Source: Brevundimonas bullata (GTDB taxonomy: Bacteria; Pseudomonadota; Alphaproteobacteria; Caulobacterales; Caulobacteraceae). From it: a stretch of DNA of 64,000 nt. The translations under genes were made by a program, and so were the position numbers. Where the stretch lies: assembly GCF_003350205.1 (NCBI RefSeq), contig NZ_QLLC01000016.1, positions 1 through 64,000 of the forward strand, written 5' to 3'. This document shows positions 36,436 through 44,319 of the stretch, piece by piece. Every line of letters begins with the position of its first letter. Positions within the stretch are counted from its first letter, which is position 1. Under the pieces are notes generated by a model. That model was not told the origin of the DNA and searched no databases. It worked only from the letters and a program-made list of their open reading frames with translations.

Positions 36436-36549
36436 AGCGCCTTTTGCAGCCTGCTCGTCGAACGCCGTGCTGGATCGCCGGGGTTGACGCGGCGCGCCCG
36501 GAGGGCTTCCTAGGCGGCAGGGGCTTCGACCCTGTGCTAGGGAGAGCCC

Positions 36550-37263
36550 ATGTCACGTTCGTCAGCCGGCATTTCGCGTTTCAAGGCGAGGGTTCCTCGC
36601 GCCTTGACGCCGAGCCTTCTGGCGACGGCCCTGCTGGCCGGCTGCGCGACCACGCCGCCGCCGCCTCCGCCCCCTCCGCCGCCGTCCGCGCCCGACGCCC
36701 CCGGCGGCGCCGTCCTCACCGACTGGCGCGGGGTCATCACCGCCGCCGACCGCGACCGTTATCAGCGCCGCGACGCCGCCTGGACCCTGGCCCTGCAACA
36801 GGCCAAACGTCAGCCCGGATCGGGGGATCTGTCCAGCCTGGGCGACCTGATCGACCCGGGCGCGGCGCGTCCCTCGGTGACGCCGCCCGTTGGCGCCTAC
36901 CGCTGCCGCACCGTCAAGCTGGGCTCGCAGGGCGGCGACGAGGGCCTGGGCTATGTCGTCTATGGCTGGTTCGCCTGCCGCATTGAACAGACCTCGGCCG
37001 GGCTGAAATTCTCCAAGCTGACCGGGTCGCAGCGCCCCAGCGGTTTGCTCTTCCCCGAGAACGACCGTCACATGGTCTTCCTGGGTTCAATGGTCCTGGC
37101 CTCCGAACCCGCCGCCCGCTCCTATGGCCAGCGGCCTGAACGCGACATGGTGGCCGTGGTCGAGCGCATCGGCGAACGCCGCTGGCGCATGGTCATCCCC
37201 TGGCCGGCGAACGAGTCCAATCTGGACCTGATCGAACTGGTCCCGGCGCCCGCTCGGCGGTAG
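36550..37263 (+). CDS. DUF4893 family lipoprotein
   Basis: The 237-residue protein has a lipobox LLAGC (Cys at about residue 32), a run of ten prolines, and a domain with DWRGVITAADRDRYQRRDAAW, GAYRCRTVKLGSQ and the Y-x-W-F-x-C-R-I strand that match DUF4893 (PF16233). The function is unknown; it is likely anchored to the outer membrane. GGGAGAG precedes the ATG. Confidence 0.85.
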   Translation: MSRSSAGISRFKARVPRALTPSLLATALLAGCATTPPPPPPPPPPSAPDAPGGAVLTDWRGVITAADRDRYQRRDAAWTLALQQAKRQPGSGDLSSLGDLIDPGAARPSVTPPVGAYRCRTVKLGSQGGDEGLGYVVYGWFACRIEQTSAGLKFSKLTGSQRPSGLLFPENDRHMVFLGSMVLASEPAARSYGQRPERDMVAVVERIGERRWRMVIPWPANESNLDLIELVPAPARR

Positions 37264-37269
37264 CGCCGG

Positions 37270-38493
37270 TCAAGCGGTCCGGTATGCCGGATAGCGCCGC
37301 CAGCGCTTGATCAGGATGTTGCCATAGGTGCCAAGCGCCGGCAGCGGGTCCAGGGGATCAAAGATGGCGTGGCTGCACTGAACGGCGTCGACGGCGATCT
37401 GGGTCAGCCGCCGCAGCGCCTCGCCCGGCTTCGCCTGGCCGCGCCTGATCTGCTTGCCCAGCAGGGTCAGATCGCCCTTGGTCCAGACATAGCGCACCCC
37501 GCGCCGATAGACGGCCCAGGGATCAGCGGGCGGCTCAATGGCCTGTCCCAGGGCCAGCTTCAGCCCCCAGACGCTGTGCGGCAGACCGGCGCATTCCGAA
37601 ATCCGTCCCAGGCTGACGCGCGGATTGACCTCCATGAAGGTCACGGCCCCGGTCGTCGGACAGACGATGAATTGGGCGCAGCCGGTCGAGGAATAGGCCA
37701 GGTGCGCCGCCAGCCTCTCGACCCCCTCGCGCACCAGGGGCGTCGGCTCGACCGTCACGCCATAGGTGGTGTAGCCGGTGCCGTCGTACTCGTGGGTGCG
37801 CGCCGCCTTGATCTCGACCGCCCCCAGCAGCCGTCCGCGATCAGCGCTGAAGATGACGCTGTGGCGCGGGCCGGTCAGATATTTCTGAACGATCAACTCG
37901 GGGTGGATGTCCGGCCAGTGCGGCATGGCGACGGCCAGTTGCGCCGTATCCGTGATGATCAGCGCCTTGCGGTCGAACAGCTCGGCGTCGACCACGGCCG
38001 GCTTGACGATCAGGGGATAGCCTATGGCCTCGGCGGCCGCGAACAGGCCCTCCATGTCGCGCACCCGCCGATAGGGCGCCAGGGCGACGCCCAGGGTCTC
38101 GCACAGCTCGAACATCGCCGTCTTGTTCATGCAGGTCTCGACCGTCTCGGCCTCGGGCATGATCAGTCGCCCGCGCGCCTCGAACGCGGCCCGGTGGCGC
38201 GTCATGAAGCGCGAGCCCGCCTCGCTGACCGGCTGGATGACGTCGACGGGGTTTCGCTCCAGCCAGTTCAGGATGACCGGCAGGGCCTCGTCCGTGCCCG
38301 GCTCCAGCGGCGAATGGCGGAAGGACCCGCTCACATGGCGCGACCATTCCAGATAGTTGCTGGAGATCGAAACCCCGGCGAAGACCCGGCAGCCCGCCTG
38401 GTTCAGGGCCTTGGCCACGGGAAAGGCCATGCGCGCGTCGCCGACCAGAAGGACGCGCAGGGCCGATAACCGAGAATGGGGTTCGCCAATCAT
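37270..38493 (-). CDS. ATP-grasp domain protein, unknown ligase
   Basis: The 407-residue protein has a Rossmann-like N-terminal domain (LRVLLVGDARMAFPVAKALNQAG) and an ATP-grasp fold (about 115-330) with MNKTAMFELCETLGV, PLIVKPAVVD and the metal-binding FMEVNPRVSLG. It resembles the carbamoyl-phosphate-synthase-like ATP-grasp proteins that join a carboxylate to an amine or thiol. The substrate is unknown. It is convergent with the DUF4893 gene, 6 bases apart. Confidence 0.82.
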   Translation of the reverse strand: MIGEPHSRLSALRVLLVGDARMAFPVAKALNQAGCRVFAGVSISSNYLEWSRHVSGSFRHSPLEPGTDEALPVILNWLERNPVDVIQPVSEAGSRFMTRHRAAFEARGRLIMPEAETVETCMNKTAMFELCETLGVALAPYRRVRDMEGLFAAAEAIGYPLIVKPAVVDAELFDRKALIITDTAQLAVAMPHWPDIHPELIVQKYLTGPRHSVIFSADRGRLLGAVEIKAARTHEYDGTGYTTYGVTVEPTPLVREGVERLAAHLAYSSTGCAQFIVCPTTGAVTFMEVNPRVSLGRISECAGLPHSVWGLKLALGQAIEPPADPWAVYRRGVRYVWTKGDLTLLGKQIRRGQAKPGEALRRLTQIAVDAVQCSHAIFDPLDPLPALGTYGNILIKRWRRYPAYRTA

Positions 38494-38625
38494 CGCGGCT
38501 GACTAGGCCGCGCAAGTTGTGCGGTAAATCAAATACGCCTGTAGCGAGATGTCGCCGGGTCGTGCTTGACCGCCGCCGTTTGCGGCGTCCACCCTGAGCG
38601 CCTTCAGATTTCAGGGGAGGCGCGG

Positions 38626-39030
38626 ATGCGCGGCGTGGGTTTCACTATCGGTTCGGTCATCGCTGTCGGCGTGCTGATCGCCGTCGTTCTGGTCGGCTTC
38701 CCGACCTACAACGTCTATTCCAAGCAGATGGCGGGCAAGGCGGCCTACGAAGAGGCGGTGCAGAACCGTCGCATCCGCGTGCTGGAGGCTCAGGCCGCCC
38801 TGGACTCGGCCAAGCTGACCGCCGCCGCCGAGATCGAGCGCGCCAAGGGCGCGAACGAGGCCAACCGCATCATGGCCCAGGCCCTGGGCGGACCCGAGGC
38901 CTATCTGCGCTGGTCCTACATCAACATGCTGCAGGAAACCGCCGGCAAGGAAGGCCGCCAGACCATCTACATCCCCACCGAGGCCGGCATGCCCATCCTC
39001 GAAGCCGGCCAGCGTCCGCCGGCGCGCTGA
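38626..39030 (+). CDS. Small membrane protein resembling the tail of SPFH/band-7 proteins
   Basis: The 134-residue protein has a transmembrane helix at about residues 5-25, directly followed by a charged helix (EEAVQNRRIRVLEAQAALDS, AAAEIERAKGANEANRIMAQ) and GGPEAYLRWSYINML, which resemble the C-terminal part of SPFH/prohibitin-like proteins. The SPFH domain itself is absent. It may be an independent small protein or a degenerate remnant; GGGGAGG precedes the ATG, favouring expression. Confidence 0.7.
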   Translation: MRGVGFTIGSVIAVGVLIAVVLVGFPTYNVYSKQMAGKAAYEEAVQNRRIRVLEAQAALDSAKLTAAAEIERAKGANEANRIMAQALGGPEAYLRWSYINMLQETAGKEGRQTIYIPTEAGMPILEAGQRPPAR

Positions 39031-39032
39031 GG

Positions 39033-39752
39033 CTAGACCGGCTGCGAATGCAGCCGCAGATAGGTCGGGCCGAACTCGGCGATCTGCGACAGGCGCGGCC
39101 AGTCCAGAATTTCGACCTGAGGATTGCTCCAGCGAACCAGGCCTTCGCGCCGCAGTTCCGCGATCAATCGGTTGACGTGCACGGTCGACAGACCGAGCGC
39201 GTCGCTCAGGACCGTCTGGGTCAGCGGCAGGTTGAAGGTCTGGCCCTCGGTCAGACCGACAGCGCTCAGGCGTGTGAAGAGTTCGCACACCAGGTGCGCC
39301 AGATGGCCCAGCCCGCTGCGCCGCCCCATGGCCACCAGCCACTGGCGATGGATGGCGGCGTCGACGATGGTGTCCAGCCACAGCAGCCGCGTCAGGTGGG
39401 CGTGCTCCTCGGTCAGGCGGCGCAGGCGGCTGTGCGGCGCATGGGCGATGACGCAAGGACACAGCGTCACCACGCCATGGTCCATCTGCTTCATCAGCAG
39501 ACTGTGAAGATCGACGAAATCGCCGGCGACATTGATCTCGGTGATCTGACGGCGCCCGTCCGCCAGGGTGGAATAGCGCGCGGTGAAGCCTTCCAGCAGC
39601 AGGATGCTGTGCTCGGTATAGGCGTGCTCCAGCACGATATCCACATGGGCGTCCACCTTGCGCGGCGCGTCGAGCACCTCGGCCAGGGCGGTGAGCTCGC
39701 TGGCCGAGACGATGTCGCGGCGCGTCAGTTTTTCGATAAGGGCGTTGGTCAT
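39033..39752 (-). CDS. Crp/Fnr family transcriptional regulator
   Basis: The 239-residue protein has a cyclic-nucleotide-binding-like domain (about 25-140, ILLLEGFTARYSTLADGRRQIT, AGDFVDLHSLL) and a C-terminal helix-turn-helix (about 165-220, with QTVLSDALGLSTVHVNRLIAELRREGLV). No N-terminal Fe-S cysteine cluster like that of Fnr is present, so it is more like the FixK-independent regulators common in alphaproteobacteria. The effector is unknown. A possible palindromic operator lies at 39844-39856, in front of a divergent small gene. Confidence 0.88.
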   Translation of the reverse strand: MTNALIEKLTRRDIVSASELTALAEVLDAPRKVDAHVDIVLEHAYTEHSILLLEGFTARYSTLADGRRQITEINVAGDFVDLHSLLMKQMDHGVVTLCPCVIAHAPHSRLRRLTEEHAHLTRLLWLDTIVDAAIHRQWLVAMGRRSGLGHLAHLVCELFTRLSAVGLTEGQTFNLPLTQTVLSDALGLSTVHVNRLIAELRREGLVRWSNPQVEILDWPRLSQIAEFGPTYLRLHSQPV

Positions 39753-39843
39753 TGGGGAGGGCCCACAAAAAAGCGACTGTGCGAACGCTTGAAGCGTCGA
39801 AGCGTTGCCGTAGGTCAGTGTCGTACTTTGCCGATTTCCGAAC

Positions 39844-39856
39844 TTACATATGTGAA
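39844..39856. promoter_or_regulatory. Possible operator palindrome TTACATATGTGAA
   Basis: A short, nearly symmetrical sequence centred on ACATATGT lies in the 165-base gap between the divergent Crp/Fnr regulator and the gene at 39917. It could be the regulator's own operator, but short AT-rich palindromes arise by chance. Confidence 0.3.
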
Positions 39857-39916
39857 TGCAGAGATTTCTGAACGGCTTAGGTTTCTCGGTGCGCGGCCCT
39901 CGCGTGGGGAAGCTCT

Positions 39917-40117
39917 ATGACGACCTATCTCTGTCTGATCACGGTTCGCGAGGGTCAGGTCCCGCATCTGCGGCATATCGACTGCCCGGCCGAGGGTGAA
40001 ATTTCCCAATTCCTTGCGCCGGTGCTGGCCGAATGGCCCCAGGTTCATCGGGTCGAGGTGCTGGACGGCGACCACCTGGCCTTCGTCATGGAAGCGCCGA
40101 CCCGGATGACCGCCTAG
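39917..40117 (+). CDS. Small protein of unknown function (66 residues)
   Basis: The product opens with MTTYLCLITVREGQVPHLRH and contains EGEISQFLAPVLAEWPQV; it looks like a small globular alpha/beta protein without signal or membrane segment. GGGGAAG precedes the ATG. It is divergent from the Crp/Fnr regulator and tail-to-tail with the DUF6894 gene, whose stop overlaps by 4 bases. I do not recognise a family. Confidence 0.55.
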   Translation: MTTYLCLITVREGQVPHLRHIDCPAEGEISQFLAPVLAEWPQVHRVEVLDGDHLAFVMEAPTRMTA

Positions 40118-40347
40118 GTCGACGACTGACTGGCGCAGGTCGTCAGCCTGACGACTTCGGTCTGGCGATCGTCGGTGACGATCACCCTGAACTGGCGGGT
40201 CTTCCAGAAGGCCCGTCCCTGATAGCGCAGGATCTCCCCCATCGTATCGAGGGCGACGGCGTGGGCCGCGTCCGCATCGGCCAGTTCCTGACCATCTTCA
40301 TCGGGGATCAGGCGCCCGTTTTCGGTATGAAAGAAATAGCGCGGCAA
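40114..40347 (-). CDS. DUF6894 family small protein
   Basis: The 77-residue protein begins MPRYFFHTENGRLIPDEDGQ, the hallmark of the DUF6894 family common in alphaproteobacteria, followed by AHAVALDTMGEIL. The start is TTG at 40347, preceded by AAAGGAG. The function is unknown. Confidence 0.82.
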   Translation of the reverse strand: MPRYFFHTENGRLIPDEDGQELADADAAHAVALDTMGEILRYQGRAFWKTRQFRVIVTDDRQTEVVRLTTCASQSST

Positions 40348-40418
40348 GCGGGGTCTCCTTTGCGGGTCCCGACTAAAGACTCCCGCGCCGACTTTTGTTC
40401 ATCGTCCTGTGCAGAAGG

Positions 40419-42071
40419 TCAGATCCGCGTCAGCCGCAGGTCCTGATAGTCGTAAGAGAAGTCGATGTCGGGCGACACGCCCTTGACCGTGGCGGTCGCG
40501 GGCTTGGCCGTGGCGATGTTGAAGGTGATGAAGGCGTCTTCTTCGCGCTTGTCGGGGAAGCGGGTGCGGAAGGTCTCGCCGTCATAGGGCTCCAGCCATC
40601 CCTGCAAGGCCGGGGTGTGGGTGAAGCGCAGCCACAGCCCGGTCTTGCGGTTACGGCCGCGCCCCTCGATCTTCGGCTCGATGACGATGTCGCCGTACCA
40701 GGGGTCGCGCCAGGTTCCGACATAGGCGTCCAGCGGCATGGAGGGCGCCGCGCCCGCCGTCTGCTTGGCGTCGATCTCGACGGCGGCCTTCAGCGACTTC
40801 TCGACCCCCTCGGCCTCCCGCTTTTTGGAGTCGGCGATCCAGTCAACGTCCACTTGGTTCATAGCGATGTCCGACAGGCCCGAGCGCAGGGCGCGCAGCA
40901 GGAAGCTCTCCTCGGCGTTGGTGAAGACGCTAAAGCCGATCTTGCGGCCGGGGATCAGCACCGTGGCCGAGATGCCGCCGGGCGAGCCGCCCCCGTGGGT
41001 GGCCAGACGCTCGCCGCGATAGTCCTGCACCTGCAAGCCCATGGCGTAGGTCGAGGCCACGGCGCGGTTGGGCAGCTCCGCCGTCGGTCCGTTGGACGAG
41101 GAGACGATGATGTTGGGCTTATACATCTCGCGCGCGGCGGCTTCGGAGAACAGCCGCGACCCGTCGGCCAGCTTGCCGTCGTTCAGGCGCACGGCGATCC
41201 ATTTGGCCCAGTCGTGGGCGCTGGCGCAGATGCCGCCCGCCGCCGCCGCGGAATCCCAGTTCCACACCTCGACGATGGACTCCGCGATCTGGGTCATCGC
41301 GCCCTGATAGCGCAGCGGCGGCCCGACCCGACCGTGGGGCAGAGCGCTCTTCTTCGGATCGGCCAGGCGCGCCAGGGGCACGCTCTCGCTCATGCCCACC
41401 TTGTCGAAGATGCGGGTCTGGACAAAGTCCTCCCACGACAGGCCGGACACCTTCTCGATCACCGCGCCCGCCACCACGAACATCAGGTTGCAGTAGTGGT
41501 AGTCCTCGCGGAACCCGTCCTCGATGGGCACGAAGGCGGCCTGGGCCAGGACCTCGGCGCGCGTCCGGTCGCTGTTGGGCCAGAACAGCAGGTCCCCGGC
41601 GCCCAGACCGAACCCGGCGCGGTGGCTCAGGGTGTCGCGCACGGTGATGCGTTCGCCCACCATCGGGTCAGACAGGGTGAAGCCCGGCAGATAGGTCCTG
41701 ATCGGCTCGTCCCACTTCACCTTGCCCTCGTCGACCAGGATGGCCAGGCAGGCGGCGGTGACGTTCTTGGAGTTTGAGGCGATGGCGAACAGGGTGTGTT
41801 CGTCGGCGGGCTCGGCCTTGCCCTGACGCCGTACGCCATAGCCCTTGGCCAGTACGGTCTTGCCGTCGCGGACCAGGGCCAGGGACACGGCGGGCTGTTC
41901 CGGCCAGGCGGCCATGCAACGCTGCACCCAGGCGTCGGCGGCGGCGGCGATCTCCTCGTCGGTACGCGTATCGGCGCGGACCTGGGCCAGGGCCAGACCG
42001 GGCAGGGCGGCGCTGGAGGCGGCGACGGCGGAGGAAATCAGCGCCGCGCGGCGCGACAGGCGGATGGACAT
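40419..42071 (-). CDS. Serine hydrolase of the class C beta-lactamase/peptidase S12 family, Tat-exported
   Basis: The 550-residue protein has a twin-arginine signal (RLSRRAALIS, cleaved near ALAQ), and a beta-lactamase-related domain with the S-x-x-K motif in AIASNSKN, the Y-x-N motif in DYHYCNLMF and a likely third-box HGGG. The C-terminal 130 residues form a lipocalin-like accessory domain as in D-aminopeptidase-like enzymes. It probably hydrolyses peptides or esters in the periplasm; beta-lactam activity cannot be assumed. I choose ATG 42071, as the earlier ATG at 42089 adds six residues before the Tat motif. Confidence 0.87.
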   Translation of the reverse strand: MSIRLSRRAALISSAVAASSAALPGLALAQVRADTRTDEEIAAAADAWVQRCMAAWPEQPAVSLALVRDGKTVLAKGYGVRRQGKAEPADEHTLFAIASNSKNVTAACLAILVDEGKVKWDEPIRTYLPGFTLSDPMVGERITVRDTLSHRAGFGLGAGDLLFWPNSDRTRAEVLAQAAFVPIEDGFREDYHYCNLMFVVAGAVIEKVSGLSWEDFVQTRIFDKVGMSESVPLARLADPKKSALPHGRVGPPLRYQGAMTQIAESIVEVWNWDSAAAAGGICASAHDWAKWIAVRLNDGKLADGSRLFSEAAAREMYKPNIIVSSSNGPTAELPNRAVASTYAMGLQVQDYRGERLATHGGGSPGGISATVLIPGRKIGFSVFTNAEESFLLRALRSGLSDIAMNQVDVDWIADSKKREAEGVEKSLKAAVEIDAKQTAGAAPSMPLDAYVGTWRDPWYGDIVIEPKIEGRGRNRKTGLWLRFTHTPALQGWLEPYDGETFRTRFPDKREEDAFITFNIATAKPATATVKGVSPDIDFSYDYQDLRLTRI

Positions 42072-42140
42072 GGGCAGGCTCCGAAACACAGAACCGCGAC
42101 GCTAGCGTTCTGCGTCCGTCGGGCCAAGACCTGACTGTGC

Positions 42141-42255
42141 CCGTCATGCCGGCCGCAGCCTCGCTGGCGAGGCGAAGAGCCGGGACCGCTCAAGACGCCG
42201 CCGTCTGCGTTTCCTGCGGTCCCGGATAGCGGCTGCGCCGCTTCCGGGATGACGG
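42141..42255. repeat. Paired inverted palindromic repeat (TCATCCCGG family)
   Basis: The arms at about 42141-42189 and 42216-42255 are imperfect reverse complements, with CCGTCAT at the outer ends and CGGGACCGC at the inner ends. The layout and words resemble the repeat at 7312-7431. It sits between the serine hydrolase start and the BCCT gene end and may have a terminator effect. Confidence 0.7.
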
Positions 42256-42258
42256 AAG

Positions 42259-44169
42259 TCAGGCCGCCAGCCGCCACCGTTGCAGATGGTCCAGCACGTC
42301 GGCCACGATCTGCGCCCGCGTAAAGCCGGTGACGTCTCGGGCGCGCGTGCCGTCCCCGGTCTGGGCCGTCATCCGCCATTCCAGCGCGCGTCTCGCCTCC
42401 GGCGCCTCCAGCGCGGTCAGGGCGGGCAGGGGCCGCGACCGGGCGCCGATGCGATAGAGGAAGTCGCGGCCATTGGCGTGTTCGACCACCAGCCAAACCC
42501 CGGTTTCGTCCATCTCGACGCGGCTGTTCTCCAGCCCGCCCTCGACCAGGGCGTCGCGCACCTCGACCAGGGCCGGCGCGCCCTGCCGCTCGATCTGACG
42601 GGCGATGTCCTTGCGGCTGGCGGGGGCGAAGATGCGCTTCAGCCGCTCTCGGATCGGCGGCGCCTCGGTCTCGATCGCCTCGCCCTTGAGGTCGGCGTCC
42701 ATCTGCCGCGCCAGTCCGAAGGCCAGCAGGATCATGATGACCGCAAACGGCAGGGCCGCCACCAGGGTCGCGGCCTGAAGCGCGCCCAGACCCCCCGCCA
42801 GCAGCAGCAGGGCCGCCGTCAGCCCCAGAAGCCCGCACCAGTAGACCCGCTGCCAGCGCGGCGTCTCCTCGGCTCCGCCCGACGCAATGGTGTCGATGAC
42901 CAGCGAGCCGGAATCGGCCGAGGTGACGAAGAAGACGGCCACCAGGGCCACCGCCAGGGTCGAGGTGATGGCCGTGCCCGGCAGGTATTCCAGGAAGTGG
43001 AACAGGGCCGTCGACAGGTCGGCCTGCACCGCGTCCGAAATGGCGCCGCCTGCTATGCCGAGGTCCAGGCCCATGGCCGAGTTGCCGAAGACCGTCATCC
43101 ACAGGAAGGTGAAGGCGGTCGGCACCAGCAGCACGCCGATGACGAACTCCCGCACCGTCCGCCCGCGCGAGATGCGGGCGATGAACATCCCCACGAACGG
43201 CGACCAGGCGATCCACCAGGCCCAGTAGAACAGGGTCCAGTCCGCCATCCAGGCCCGCGGCTCATAGGCGTAGAGGGTGAAGGTGCGGACGAAGAAGTGA
43301 TCCAGATATAGGCCGAAATTCTGCACATAGGCCCGCAGCAGGAACAGGGTCGGCCCCACCGCCAGCACGAACAGCATCAGGCAGACGGCCAGGATCAGGT
43401 TCAGCTCGGACAGCCGCCGCACCCCCTTGTCCACCCCGGTTAGCACCGAGATCGTCGCCGCCCCCATGACCACGACGATCAGCCCGACCTGTACCATCAC
43501 CGTATTGGGTACGCCCGCCACATAGTTCAGACCCGAGGTGATCTGGGCCACGCCTAGGCCCAGGGAGGTGGCGATGCCGAACAGGGTGCCGCAGATGGCG
43601 AAGATGTCGACCGCGTCGCCGATCGGCCCGTTGATGCGCTTGCCCAGCAGCGGATAGAGCCCCGACCGCATGGTCAGCGGCAGACCCTTGCGGTGGGCGA
43701 AATAGGCCAGGCTCAACCCCACGACGGCATAGATGGCCCAGGCGTGGACGCCCCAGTGGGTATAGGTGATGACCATGGCTTCGCGCGCGGCGTCTATCGT
43801 GCCGGGCGCCGCCTCGGGCGGGGCGATATAGTGCTGCACCGGCTCGGCCACGGCGAAATACATCAGGCCGATGCCCATGCCCGCCGCGAACAGCATGGCC
43901 AGCCATGAGACATAGGGGAAGTCCGGCTCCGCGTCGTCCGGTCCCAGCTTCAGCCGCCCCGTCGGTCCCACGGCCAGAACGGTGACGAACAGCAGGAAGC
44001 CCGCGACGACGGCCACATAGAACCAGCCGAAGGTGTCGATCACCCAGGCCTGGGCCGCGCCGAAAATCAGGTCGGACGTCGAGGGCGCGATCATGGCGAG
44101 GAGAAGCAGGGCGCCCGCGATGGCGCTGGCCCCCCAGAAGACACGGGGGTTCATCTTGGTCGTCAGCAT
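42259..44169 (-). CDS. BCCT family transporter (choline/glycine betaine type)
   Basis: The 636-residue protein has about twelve transmembrane helices and the BCCT signatures GMGIGLMYFAVAEP and the substrate-site WTLFYWAWWIAWSPFVGMFIARISRGR. The extra C-terminal cytoplasmic region (about 510-636) resembles the long tails of BetT-type choline carriers, which sense osmotic state. Proton- or sodium-coupled uptake of a quaternary amine is likely; exact substrate unknown. It is divergent from a TonB-dependent receptor gene. Confidence 0.92.
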   Translation of the reverse strand: MLTTKMNPRVFWGASAIAGALLLLAMIAPSTSDLIFGAAQAWVIDTFGWFYVAVVAGFLLFVTVLAVGPTGRLKLGPDDAEPDFPYVSWLAMLFAAGMGIGLMYFAVAEPVQHYIAPPEAAPGTIDAAREAMVITYTHWGVHAWAIYAVVGLSLAYFAHRKGLPLTMRSGLYPLLGKRINGPIGDAVDIFAICGTLFGIATSLGLGVAQITSGLNYVAGVPNTVMVQVGLIVVVMGAATISVLTGVDKGVRRLSELNLILAVCLMLFVLAVGPTLFLLRAYVQNFGLYLDHFFVRTFTLYAYEPRAWMADWTLFYWAWWIAWSPFVGMFIARISRGRTVREFVIGVLLVPTAFTFLWMTVFGNSAMGLDLGIAGGAISDAVQADLSTALFHFLEYLPGTAITSTLAVALVAVFFVTSADSGSLVIDTIASGGAEETPRWQRVYWCGLLGLTAALLLLAGGLGALQAATLVAALPFAVIMILLAFGLARQMDADLKGEAIETEAPPIRERLKRIFAPASRKDIARQIERQGAPALVEVRDALVEGGLENSRVEMDETGVWLVVEHANGRDFLYRIGARSRPLPALTALEAPEARRALEWRMTAQTGDGTRARDVTGFTRAQIVADVLDHLQRWRLAA

Positions 44170-44319
44170 GGGTCCCTAGCGCACGGCGACGCTTGGGGTT
44201 CCATGTCATGTCACAGAGCGGCCATCGGCATGAAGAAGATGTAACTGTGGTCGGCGACGACCGGCTGATAGTCGCTCTGTTCGAGGGGGCGTCGAGGGGA
44301 CGTCCGCAGGGACGCGACC

